The position numbers were made by a program, and so were the translations under genes. A stretch of 64,000 nt of DNA from assembly GCA_021401465.1 (NCBI GenBank), contig JADDMT010000085.1, forward strand, positions 62,001-126,000, in the 5' to 3' direction. A model generated the notes under the pieces. That model was not told where the DNA came from. It saw only the letters and a program-made list of their open reading frames with translations, and did not search any database. Shown here piece by piece: positions 43,486 through 54,703 of this stretch (its first letter is position 1; each line of letters opens with the position of its first letter). The stretch is from Teratosphaeria epicoccoides (taxonomy: Eukaryota > Ascomycota > Dothideomycetes > Mycosphaerellales > Teratosphaeriaceae).

Positions 43486-44012
43486 GATGTCGGTTTCTAA
43501 GATGTCGGTGCATGGTGCTCCAGTTCTAGTGAGCTGCTAGTCACTAGGACTTGAGTTCTGGTGAGGTGCTGGTCAGTAGTGCTTGTGGCGAGAAGCACCC
43601 GCCGGTGCTTTACCAGCGTGAGACGAGTTTCCTATGTCCAATCAGCATAGGATAGCGTTCCAGCGATGAACATGAATGACTCGATTATCATGATCATTAT
43701 GCTTTCATATCATTTTTGGTGTACAAACAAGCTCCGGGCTGCTGCATGGGTATGCGAAGCGAAGACTGATTATGTTTTCCTACATTCTGATATTGACAAG
43801 ACTCTCTGTATCCGCCGTCACTCGTCTCGTCAATCGTTGTGGGGCAATTTCTGCAAGGATTGGTGCAATCCCTGATGGCTACAGCCGAGGCTCAATCAAG
43901 ATCTATCAATTTGCCACACAACAAGGCCGTAACTTTTTGGCTCCTCGCAAACAGGCAAGCTATCGATAGACTGTGATACATATCTGCAACTTAACACGAG
44001 AGAACTAAAATA
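43486..44012. other. intergenic, SSN6 3' flank and reductase promoter
   Basis: Short ORFs only. The sequence just after the SSN6 stop has near-repeats around GATGTCGG and CTAGTGAGCTGCTAGTC. No gene was recognised. Confidence 0.45.
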
Positions 44013-45177
44013 ATGGCTTCCAACAAGGAGCTTGTGCTGATCACTGGCGGATCGGGTTTCCAAGGAGGTCATTGCATCCTCTCCGCCCTCCAGCACGGCT
44101 ACCGCGTGCGGACGACCGTGCGCTCGCTGAGCAAAGCAGACGATGTTCGCAAGGCGCTGAAAAGCGGTGGCGCAACTGAGGAGCAGATTCGCGGGGTGGA
44201 ATTTGCAGCCGCAGATTTGTTGAAAGATGATGGATGGCAAGAAGCTTGTCAGGGCGCAACATATGTATTGCACGTCGCTTCTCCATTTCCGTCTACAGTG
44301 CCAAAAGACGAGAATGAGCTCATTAACCCGGCGAGGGAGGGGACACTGCGAGCGCTGCGAGCTGCGAAGGCTGCAGGGACGGTGAAGAGAGTGGTGGTGA
44401 CTTCAAGTGTATGTCCTTGCTTTTCTGGTGCTCCGCTTCTGGCTGACTTCCCAGGCAGTATGCTGCTGTCGGCTACGGTCATCCGTATCCCGAAAAGTCC
44501 AGCTTTACCGAGGAAGATTGGACACAGCTCGACAACCCAGCGATTCCTGTTCCAGCATACCCCAAAAGCAAGACTCTTGCCGAGCAAGCCGCGTGGCAAT
44601 ACGCCGAGAAAGAAGGCATTGAGCTAGCTACTGTGAATCCTGTGGGCATCTATGGTCCCGTCCTCGCTGAGAACTACTCTACGAGTGTTGAACTCATTGT
44701 GCGCTGCATGAATGGTCAGATGCCAGCACTTCCAGATATGGCCTTTGGAGTCGTCGACGCGCGGGACGTTGCTGATCTGCACATTCGAGCTATGGTAAAC
44801 GAAAACGCTGCCGGGCAAAGATTCCTGGCTGTGGCCGATGGGGGATTCCCCACCATAAAACAGATTGCCTTGACCCTCAAGAACAGACTTGGTGACAAGG
44901 CCAAGAGGGTGCCCACGATGGTGTGAGTCGATCAATCCAGCACCCTCGCATTTCCTTTGACACTCGTTGACGTTCATCTAGTGCTCCGAACTTCGTGCTT
45001 AAGTTGGTGTCTTTCGTTGACCCAACAGTTGCTATGATCGTGCCGGATCTCAGCAAGAGAACTTCTTGCAGCAATGAGAAGGCTAAGAATATGCTTGGAT
45101 GGCAGCCGAGGAGTGCAGAGGATGCGTTGGTCGCTACGGCTGAGTCCCTGGAGAACCTTGGCCTGTTGAAGAAATGA
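44013..45177 (+). CDS. NAD(P)-dependent epimerase/dihydroflavonol-reductase-like protein (extended SDR)
   Basis: Three exons (44013-44408, 44459-44922, 44982-45177; introns 50 and 59 nt) encode 351 residues. The N-terminal ITGGSGFQGGHC is the TGxxGxxG nucleotide-binding motif. VLHVASPFP and VVVTSS follow, and the catalytic YxxxK lies in AYPKSKTLAEQAAW. GVVDARDVADLHIRAM is typical of the DFR/cinnamoyl-CoA reductase/methylglyoxal reductase group. The first intron separates the active-site serine region from YAAVGYGHPYP, and the join restores the expected sequence. Members reduce ketones or aldehydes with NADPH; the exact substrate is unknown. Confidence 0.9.
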
Positions 45178-45725
45178 AGTCACGGACAATGCTGCCTTGG
45201 TGCCATACAAGCCAGTGGTTTCATCGAACAATTCACCTTTGAGTCCGCTGACTTGACGAACTGAGACGACAGCTGTGGAAGTCAGAATATATCTGAGTGG
45301 GCAGACCGCATCAGCAGTCCTTCATGTTAACAAGCAGTCAATTGTGGATCTGCTCAGTCGACTGAGCAGTTGATCCGGGTCGATTTATCTCAGCCTCGTA
45401 CCGCCTCAAATCGCACACATGAATGATACTGATGACCATGTGCAATGGACAAATATCTACTACTGTCCACCACGACTAATGTAATGCCTCGGCTCTGCTG
45501 TGAATTCGTCCGCTGCTTCCTAGGGTCGATGCAGGAACCGACCAGCGTCATGAGCGTCATTGGCCAGAGAGATGCGGTTCGGAAACTTCGTCCGAATCTT
45601 GCTATGCTTCGCTCTCTTGTACCTACTTCTTTCATCAACACTCAAGCGTGACGGACGCCGGAAATTCCGCTGTGAGCCACTCTTGATATGTCATTTGCCC
45701 AGGTGGAGCCGCGACGCCGTGTAGG
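45178..45725. other. intergenic, upstream of second Zn2Cys6 gene
   Basis: Contains a local self-complementary stretch (CTGCTCAGTCGACTGAGCAG at about 45,351-45,370). No gene was recognised. The right part should hold the promoter of the regulator. Confidence 0.5.
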
Positions 45726-48045
45726 ATGCCAAAGGAACCGTCAATGATGCGCGATGTGCGCAAGGGCACGCATAGCTGCATCGAATGTGAGCTTCCATTC
45801 AAGAAGTGCATGCTCAAGCATAAGTTGATGTGATCGACTCCAGGTCGTCAGCGTAAGATAAAGTGCATTTGGCCTGATGGACAAGGCGCAAAATGCCAGC
45901 ATTGCAATCAGCGCGCGAGAGACTGCGTTCCGCAAGTTGCTGTTCCGCGTGACCCAAATCTCATTCCCATCACCGCCAGGGATCGAATCAAAAATCTGGA
46001 AGACACAGTGGAGCACTTATGGGCTGCTGTGCGACACCTGCAAGCGAACGCTACTCTGCCTGTCAACCCTTCGGAACGTCTTTCGGAACCCGCTTTCTCT
46101 CCGGACAACGACAATGCAGATGAGTCGGATTCTGAAATGGCGGACGCCATGCCGAGGGAGCCACCTACCCATCTGCAAAGGCTGTTCGACAATGCGCCGC
46201 CCCAGGAAGATTCTTCACCTTCTACGACTCAAAGTCCTGCCCATGCCATGGAACATCGCTTGTCCCTCGCGAGAGCAGAGTAAGCAGATTTGCAGAGGGT
46301 GCGGCTCGAGTTGGCGACACTGATCCCGTGCACATTCATTTGCAGACTCCAGAGACTTCTACCATGCAGAGAAGATCTACAAGCGATTGCCAAACACGCT
46401 ACAGGCTGGCTCTCGATATACCACGAACTGTTCCCTTCCACATTGTTTTTGAAGAATGAACAGGAGGTAGGTCCAGTAGAACATCCGAGTTTGGTGTCAA
46501 ATACTGACCCTTGCAACATTTCTCGCAGCTCTTAGACCAGTACGTCAAGGTGCAAAACGTCCGCGCTCCAATCATACAGATTGCGGCCTTTCTACTTGCA
46601 CTTGTGATCACAGTACGTCAAATGCCGGCTACAGTACTGAGGGACTTGACAACAGAGTTTCACAACGGACAATCTTATGCTGCGAGTGTGTCGAGTGTCG
46701 TGGAACGATGCATCGTCCACGACGACCACCTAGTCACCACCATAGAGGGAATAGATATCAGTCTGATGTGTGCACGACTGTAAGCTCCCTTCAGTAGTCA
46801 GCGTCATTGCCATACATTGGCTTTCCGCCGCCAAAACGCTGGACAGGCAGCTGACTGCGCACATTTGGTAGCCATTTGACCGATCCTAAGTTCAGGTACG
46901 ACAAAGTATTCCTAAGAATTAGGCACACTGTTGCACTCGCGGAATTCATTGGGCTGCCCAAAGCTCCCTTTGCGACAAGCGGTGGCCCTGATGCCAACTC
47001 GGGGCGAAAAGCGCAGGCCGCCACGCTGTGGCACAACATCTGCGTATCAGACCGGATGATTGGCATGTTGTTCAACTTGCCGATCGCTACGTCGGCTTAT
47101 GCATTGCCGCCCGGTAGTGTGGTACTCCCAAATGGTCGGGTGGCGTTCCAGCCATACTTCTGCCAGCTCGCGGAAGTCGCGGCGAGGGTGATCGACATTG
47201 ACAGCCTCCATGAGTCAGCTTTGCTCACTGCGAATACCGTGGAAAAGGTTCTCAGGATCGATAGTGACCTACGGCAGCTCGAATCTCTGACTCCGAAAGC
47301 TTGGTGGGACAACCGATCCCGAGAAACTGCAGCAGATCAAATTCTTCAATACTTGCATAAATACTTCACCGCAAGGGTACACCTCCGCCTGGCCTCCAGC
47401 AAGGGGAGCAGAAACATATATGCCTACAGCTATATGGTTTGCAAAGAGGCTTGTCGCGAAATAGCATCGCGCTACGTTCAACTACGCACAGCACTTCCTC
47501 GTGGCTTCTTCGCATGCCGCTTCCTGGATCTTGAAGCACTGACGGCAGCTGTCTTTCTCCTCAATGCCTCAGCGGAGGAGATGGCAACGGGCCAGGCCGG
47601 CGTGACAGGAGATACCGCACAGCTCCTCAATTTGGTCGTCCACGACATGACGAGCATCATGGATTCTGTCTCAACACAGCCAAATGGAGACTTTGCCAAG
47701 AAAGCTGCCGCCGCAATACGATCCTTAAATGCTTTTCACTCCGGTCCGACTAGCAGACAATCGTTGATCGTAAGAATACCTCTACTTGGCAAGGTGCAGA
47801 TCACGAAGAAGACGGCAACGGGCGCACAGCGTATCGATCCGTCTCAGCAGACGCAAACGGGCTTCAATGGGTTACCCGCGCCATGGCCGGGCAATGCGCC
47901 GAACATCGCTGGAACACTACCTGGAGAAAGCATGCCTTTCCCCAGCACCTCATGGCTTTTCACCGACCCACCGTTCTTGATAGGCGATCTCGACGCAATG
48001 GATTCTTGGTTCCCATCCGAGGATTTAGACTTCACCATGGCGTAG
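45726..48045 (+). CDS. Zn2Cys6 transcription factor (five exons)
   Basis: Exons 45726-45786, 45844-46279, 46346-46466, 46529-46779 and 46896-48045 (introns 57, 66, 62 and 116 nt) encode 672 residues. The first intron interrupts the second zinc-cluster cysteine codon; once spliced, Cys 18, 21, 28, 38, 41 and 48 give C-x2-C-x6-C-x9-C-x2-C-x6-C. A short predicted coiled coil (RIKNLEDTVEHLWAAV) follows, as in dimeric Gal4-type factors, then an acidic linker and a long helical regulatory domain. The C-terminus is acidic/aromatic (SWFPSEDLDF), a plausible activation region. The start at 45726 is the first in-frame ATG after a TGA. Targets unknown. Confidence 0.87.
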
Positions 48046-48246
48046 ACTGCGCGGCTCACGGCAGATGCAGCTGAGCGGCTAAGAACGGACGAACAATGGA
48101 AGCACGGGATTACAAAGAACGAGATTGCGCCCACGTGGAGGGCATATCAGCATTCCGCTGCCCCAGTCCCACCTACCTATGGTCACCTCAAAGTGTCAGA
48201 AGATAGTAATCTAGGATCAGAGACACCATTCGCTCAAGCAGACGGC

Positions 48247-48982
48247 ATGATTCTACGGTGGGTTCTTGCGGCTGTACTGCCTGCTGTCCTAGCCGCGACA
48301 GATGGCACAAATAGCACAGCAGCAGCGACAACAACAGCATCGACGTCGCCGTCAACAACAGCACCGGCCGTGAGCTTCAACCCCAAAAGCGCTACGATCC
48401 TGTTCGGATCCATAACATTCGGCATCGCCGCCTCAGTCATAGACGCAGACTGCTCACAAGCGACATACGAAATGGCCTGCACCAACAGCAACCAGTGCTC
48501 CAACACGGAGATCTTCTTCAGCACAGTAAGTCCTCCGCGAGACAAAAGCTTCCCCCCCATTCCACGCCCAACCTGACATTTTCTTTTCTCTTCTTCATCC
48601 ACAGGTCACCATCACCGAGGGCCCAGCCACCTACGCCTTCACGTCGACCACCAGCCTCCCCACCTTCACCGCCTCGTACTGGGAGTCCTGCTCCGTGCTC
48701 GCCAGCTCTGCGGTCTGCGCCACCGCGCTCGTCGAGGCCTGGACCGGCAGTGCGCCGACGACATACGCGCAGAATACGACGTTGCATGGAGCGCAGGTGG
48801 TGTACGGCACGTTCCCGATTACGGGAGGAGCAGACAAGTTGGACTCGGCGTATTCGAGTTGCGGGGGTGTGACGGGGAGTAAAGGCGCTGCGGCTGCGCC
48901 GACGGCGGTCGCTGCGAGGGAGGTGGTCAAGGTGCTGATTGCGCCCGTGGCTGCAGCGGCAATTGCTGGGGTGATGGTGTGA
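48247..48982 (+). CDS. secreted, probably GPI-anchored small wall protein
   Basis: Two exons (48247-48525, 48605-48982; 79-nt intron, phase 0) encode 218 residues. A signal peptide (MILRWVLAAVLPAVLAATDG) is followed by a Ser/Thr-rich stretch. Six or more cysteines are spread through the middle (DADCSQ, EMACTNS, QCSNTE, ESCSV, AVCATA, SSCGG), probably in disulfides. The hydrophobic end (VVKVLIAPVAAAAIAGVMV) fits a GPI signal. This is a common layout of filamentous fungal surface proteins. I recognise no named family. Confidence 0.8.
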
Positions 48983-49510
48983 AGTTTGAGGGGGGGGGGG
49001 GGGCGCAAATGTGGTAGTGGAGATGGCAAGTATTCCATTACCATTATTACGCGAGATAGCAAATTACTTTGCCTTCCAGCTCGTCTCAGCACGTGCATCC
49101 AGTCATCCGTTGGTCCCTCTGCCAATGCCCTCCGTCCCGCGTCAAAAATGTGCAATGTAGTCATATGCCCACGCCATGCCGTTAACAACCCATCAATACA
49201 TACAAGGTTCGCTCATTCAATCCAGATCTTCTTCGTATGATATCAATAATGCTTCTTCTTCTTCTTCTTCTTCTTCTTCTTCCATCCCATCTTCAAGAGT
49301 TCCATTCTTGCCCTCACGATCGACAACCCCTTTTCCTTCATCTTTGCCACACTCTTCGCAGATCAGACACAGTCCACCGGCAGCGCGTGGTGCATCCGGC
49401 CTTGGGAACGAGGCCGAAATCCTCTTCCACGCCTCGAGATTGCTGGACCTGACAGGTGACAATTGACCGCTCATGCGTTTGTAGGCCTCCAAGCTAGACG
49501 ACCGAGCTCC
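48983..49510. other. convergent intergenic region with G14 and CTT repeat
   Basis: Starts with a run of 14 G (48990-49003) directly after the wall-protein stop and contains a CTT microsatellite. The 3' ends of two convergent genes lie here. No gene was recognised. Confidence 0.55.
49252..49282. repeat. (CTT)n microsatellite
   Basis: About ten CTT/TTC units without interruption, about 230 bp beyond the STE11 stop. On the STE11 sense strand this is (GAA)n. Confidence 0.95.
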
Positions 49511-52472
49511 CTAAGATTTTGGTCCGTCCGCCTGCACGAACGCATACGTCATGAGCTCGTCTGCCGTCGGTCGCTTCTCGTGCTCGATCTCGAAAGTCCT
49601 CTTCAAGAACGCTTTGGCATCTTCCGAGGCTATCTCAGGCATGTCCGGTCTCGCGCCGCCTTCATCGGCATCTTCAGCGCCCTTCTTTTTTCGCGTGCCG
49701 CCGATCTTGAAGATGGCCTGCAGCTGGGTACAGTTGGGGTGCGGGTGCGAGCCTGTGAACATTTCTACGATCAGGCAGCCGAGAGACCAGATGTCTGCCT
49801 TTTTGGTGTACGCTGTCTGTCGGACGACTTCGGGAGCCATCCAAAAGACTGACCCTTGCAGTGAGACACGAGGACCGCCACGCTTGCCCACGGCAGCGGG
49901 ATGCAGTAGAGTCGCTGTCTCTACACGCTTGGAGATTCCGAAGTCGCTGATCTTGACAGTACCCTTGTTATCGACCAGTATGTTCGCGCCTTTGATGTCG
50001 CGGTGGATGATGTCCTTGCTGTGGAGGTAGGAGAGTCCCTTCAAGATCTGACGAACAAAGTTCGCGATCAATGTCTCGCCCAGAGAGCCATAGTTGACCA
50101 GCATAGTCGCCACGGAGCCTCCCGCAACGTATTCCAGGAAAATGTTCAGATGAGTGTCGTCGCTATTCGAGCCAAGATATTGCACGATGTTCTCATGCTT
50201 CAGCTCGCGGAGCAGGGAGATCTCCATCTTCAGCGCCTCGACCATCTGATTCTTCTTGGCGTCCATGGCATCTCCGCGGTTGGTTGGCATTTCGACTTGC
50301 TTGACGGCCATCAGCTCTGCGGTCACGGCATGAAGTGCAAGGAACACAGTTCCAAAAGACCCTTGTCCGATCATGGCACCCTTCATGTACTTCAAATCAT
50401 CCCAATTGTCCTTCTCCAGATGCTGCATGAGCTCTTCATCCAGCTCCTCACCGTCCTCGGCGATGAATTGTGACAGGCGACTGTTGAGACTACCGCTGCC
50501 AGCATCGGACACACCAACAGTATTGCCAGGACTGCTTTGGCTGTCATCGAAGTAAGACTGCATGACCGTGTGACCATCAGGATCAGTGACAGCGAGGTTG
50601 CTGGCATTGGTGTCGCTTCCACTGTCTGCGCTGAACGAGACGTAAGACTTCCTGTTGGGTTCCAGTGGGCTCTCCTCATCCAGCGGCTCCAGCAGACTGC
50701 TTGCGATCGATTCCCTGAACGACTCAGGTCTGCCGGCGTGTGCAATGCTGAGGGGCCTGAGGCCGGGTGTTCTTCCCGTCGCCATGCCAGCTTGTTTCAT
50801 CCATTGCTCGGGTATGCTCGGCACTTGTGGAGCATCCTTCAGACTGCTGGCAATGCTGAAGTTGCTCACTGTGCTCAGTCGGCTGACAGCTCGGCTCAGA
50901 CGCTGACTTCGTCGGATCGACATGCGCACTGTGCGGTCCATTTCTTCCTTGGCCACCTCGGGAAAGTACGACTGGAGGTCTTGCGTGATGAGCTCCGTCG
51001 GAGGCCTCGCACCGTAGAAATCTCGCAATCTCCTTGCCTTCGACGATGCACTCGAGGCTTGACTCGCATTGCGGTTTAATGACGATGTGTTCGTGTCAAA
51101 GTAGTCTCTCCGCTCGGCCTGGCTGGCTGGTGACATCGGGTAGGTGACCGCAGCCAGTGGCTCGCCGGTCAACTTTTCAATCTTCAGGTGACTTCTGCTC
51201 TTTGTGGGCTGCACCTCGATGGCAGGAGGCTCTGGCTGCTGTTGTTCTGCTATCCGAGCCGCCACCCGCAGCTGCTCACCATCCGGCTCGCCCATGTGTA
51301 TCTTCCGCAAGATGAGCCTGCCCCGCTCACTCCTGACGCCATCATTACAAAGCTTGACCAGCTCTGCTTCTCCGAGGCGTCGACAGAAGGTCGGGTTAGG
51401 ATCGATGCCGTCAAGTACGTAGAAACAGTAGTTGCGGACGTGGCCCTCATTCAGACCTCCTTTGCGGACCGTCAGACGAATGATATCCTCGGCCGTCCGA
51501 AACCCGTCGACGTTGATGACCGACGACCGCCCACTCTCGTATATAACCCTGATCATTGGCTTGTCGCTGGGGAGCGCCCCGACGATCGTACCGTTGAGGT
51601 TGTCGATCGACGACGACTGTTTCACGTGGCTGCCGAAGCGTGCTGCCTGTGGGGTATCGAGGGGCGTGCTGCGTGCGCTGCTCGGATGGCGTCCAGCCGC
51701 GGCGGGCTGAGTGAGATAGCCAGCGCCTGTCTCTTTCCGCGAAGGCTCCATCGGGCTTGGGCCGTGTGTCCTTGCTATCTTACTCCGATTCTCTTGGTCG
51801 ATCATTGGAGAGTTGGGTCGCGAGGTCGACTTGGCGAGTTGGTGCGCGTACGCAAGGTCGGCGTTGTTGAACTGGCGTGAGACTCGCTTGTCCGCTCTGG
51901 TGTTGCTCGACCTTGACGCCGAGTGTAGTGGTCTGGGTGAGGCGGAGGAAGGAGGTGTAAGTTGAGTGTTGCCATCCAGGGTCGCCAGCGAATGCTGCAC
52001 CGCACGGTCAGCAGACGGTCACACACGCCCGTTTCATGGCAGGACTCACCCTGTTGATGCTCCGCTTACTACTCCGCTTATATACAGTTTTCCTGAACAC
52101 CTTGGCCTGCGCGCCAATCCTCACCCGATCGCCGACCTTCTTGATGCCCATCTCTTTCAGCGTGGCAGCATCCATGTCCATGAGGTTCTCGCCGTTGATG
52201 TGGTTCCGCCGAAACAGCTCGACGTATTGTCCGCAATTGATACTTCTCAACCAATCCCCGACGCGCATCTCATCCCACTCCATGACGTTGTCTCGCGCCG
52301 TGTCCTTGTACGATTCGGAGAACTCGGACTCTGTGGGGCTCGTGAAGACGCCGGCGGCGGGATGGCTGTTGGCGATGCCGGCGGAGGGCGGCAGGCGGTA
52401 ATGGGAGGTCGACGGCATGTTGGCGGAGAAGGCAGGCGCGGGGTAGGGGGAGCGAGAGGCGAGGGTGGTCAT
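49511..52472 (-). CDS. STE11: MAP kinase kinase kinase Ste11
   Basis: Two exons (52472-52050, 51994-49511; 55-nt intron, phase 0) encode 968 residues. Domains in order: SAM (about 65-130, VGDWLRSINCGQYVELF), a Ras-association/ubiquitin-like domain (about 288-375, MIRVIYESGRSSVINVDGF), a long Ser-rich linker, and a C-terminal kinase (about 690-965) with the glycine loop GQGSFGTVF, AVKQ, the catalytic loop HRDIKGANIL, DFG, and WMAPEV. This is the Ste11/Byr2 layout; it activates Ste7-type MAPKKs in pheromone, filamentation, osmotic and infection-related cascades, with Ste50 binding the SAM domain. No missing catalytic residue was seen. Confidence 0.96.
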
Positions 52473-54703
52473 GCTGGGTCGTCGGGGCGGACTGCTTCAC
52501 CGGTGGGTGGGCGGTATTGTGCCACGCGCGGTGAAAGTGTCGCGCGGACCCGGTGCAGGGCTGGCGACAAAGAGATGGTGAATCACGGCTTGGTGGCTGC
52601 CCTTTCCGTGGGGCTATTATTGCTCCATGCGCGCCTTGTTCCAGGTTGTTTTGTTCTGTCTTCCCAAGGCGGCCTCGCGGCTGCCTGCTCCGTCTCCCGT
52701 ATACGGGACTCACTCGTAAACTTCAATTTGCTGTTCAGTGTCGGCGGGTGTGTGTCACAGCTTGAGCTGAGAGCTCTGACACGTCCGACAGCCGCGCTTG
52801 TTCTTCCTTTTGCGGGCGGTGTCTTGCTTGCTGCGAGTCTGCGACGACGGGCGGGCTGGCGGGCTGGCGGGCTGGTCGGCCGGCGGGCTGGGCTGGTTGG
52901 GGCACGCGACTCCGCGAGCTCGTCGAACGCCGAGTAGAAGCTTGGTTGTATTCACGGGCGTGGCATGATCATTGCCGGCGGCGACGAGTTGCAGCGTTGC
53001 ATGGGAAACGTGGGAAACGCGGGCCACCGCCGACCGCCGACCGGCAGCCCCAGACCAGGTTATGACCAGTCAGGAGGCCCGAGCAAAAGCCTCCGTGATT
53101 TGTCCCTTCCGACCGTGAAACCTTAGTCTCGTTTCAGAGCGCACAAGGAGGGGAGCGCTTGCCGCGCCTGTGGGATGTACCTTCCGCAGCCCGCGGTGGA
53201 GACACCAAGAAGTCTTGCCTGCTACAGCCAGTGCAGAGAAGTGAGACGGCCTCGCGAGCTGCTGTCCGCCTCCGTCGTGTTTCGCCTGCTGCAGTGCATC
53301 CATCCCCGGCCCGTCGCTCGGTGGCAGCAGGGTACAAGGAGAGAGGGGAAGAACACTGGTGGAACGCCGACAGCCTGACACCGAGACACTGCCCAGCCAG
53401 CCTGGCTATAAAAAACCCCGACACGTGACACCATCTCTGCGCTCTGCGCAACTACTGCCCGAGATGGAGTGACATGATGATGGCAGCCAGACCTGGACTT
53501 GCAGCCTGGTCGAGGCCGCCAAGTCGGGCAGCAGCCTGTCGGCCAGGAATCATACACAGCATGGACGTCCGACACCCGCACATGTGTGCTCTGCATACAT
53601 CTGTCTAGCTTACACCCTGTCTCTTCCCCCCCCCCCCCCCCCCCCCGCCACATGCAGGCGGCGAAGCATCGCAGAGCCTCATCGCGCTGCGGCCTGTGTG
53701 GCGTGCCCCGTCTCATCTGCCGCATACCTGCTCACTCGCTATCTTGCATGGGGCATCAGAGACCGGTCAATCTGACCGTGGAGCCCTTCCCGACTAATCT
53801 CTGCCTTGGAACCCCTTCGCACAGCTTTGTCTTCCCACCCCATCCAGCTGCGCAACGTGGTCGCATGAGAACCTATCAGGAGATCGGTGAAGCGTGGTTC
53901 GTGGTTGTTGAATGTCTTTTCATACAACGGTCATCCCTACACATCCCTGCACCCGGGCCGCACAGAACCTGCGAAGACGGTCAGACTCAGAGTATCAGAG
54001 ACTGGTGCCTACCGACCATGACGGGCCTAGGGCGGCGCTGTTTGTGGCGGGCGCACGCTAGTCTCCGTGGCTGTACAACTGCGGATGTCCTGCGTCGTGT
54101 AGCTAGGTAGCTAGGTAGAGTACAACGGACGAGCCTCGCATGCCATGCGGACAAGCATGTCACCATCGGGCGGCCACGGCGGCCACACTCCACCGCCACC
54201 TCCACCTCCACCACCCTTTGATCTTCGCAAGATTACGTTTCACCTCAGCATAGCAGTGCGTGTGCGCAAACCAGCGGGAAGTCCGCCGGCTCTACGTCAT
54301 TTCCGAGCCTCCAACTCATTATTACATGTACTGAGTATCCGAGGAGTCCTTTTCATCAGAGCCAATACGCGCCGAAGATCTGCCCGTCTGCCCTGCCATA
54401 TCAGCTCCAAACGGCGAGGGAGACGGCCGAGCGCGCATCGATCACCGTTTTCTCCTCGACAACAACGCCACACGACCAGAGCTGGTCAACAACACGTGCA
54501 GGAGCAGCTGCAGCTAGAGCTGCGCGTGTGTATTGATCTGGCATCCATGTACCTTTGAGGTAGCGTACGACGTAGGTACTTATCCGCGTCAACCCAGAAG
54601 GGACACAACGCACACCGCTCAAGCATCTGCTTTGACGACGCTTCGGGTGCAGCGGGCAAATGCGCCTGGGAGATCTGATTCGAAGTGACACAAGTCGACA
54701 GCC
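52473..54703. promoter_or_regulatory. long divergent region, STE11 / DUF7514 gene
   Basis: 2.2 kb between divergent starts with no convincing coding sequence. It contains GGCGGGCTGGC near-repeats around 52,840-52,890, a C21 tract, and TAGCTAGG near-repeats around 54,100. It presumably includes both promoters and long leaders. Confidence 0.5.
53626..53646. repeat. poly-C tract (21 C)
   Basis: An uninterrupted run of 21 cytosines following a CT-rich stretch. Its length is prone to sequencing error. Confidence 0.9.
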
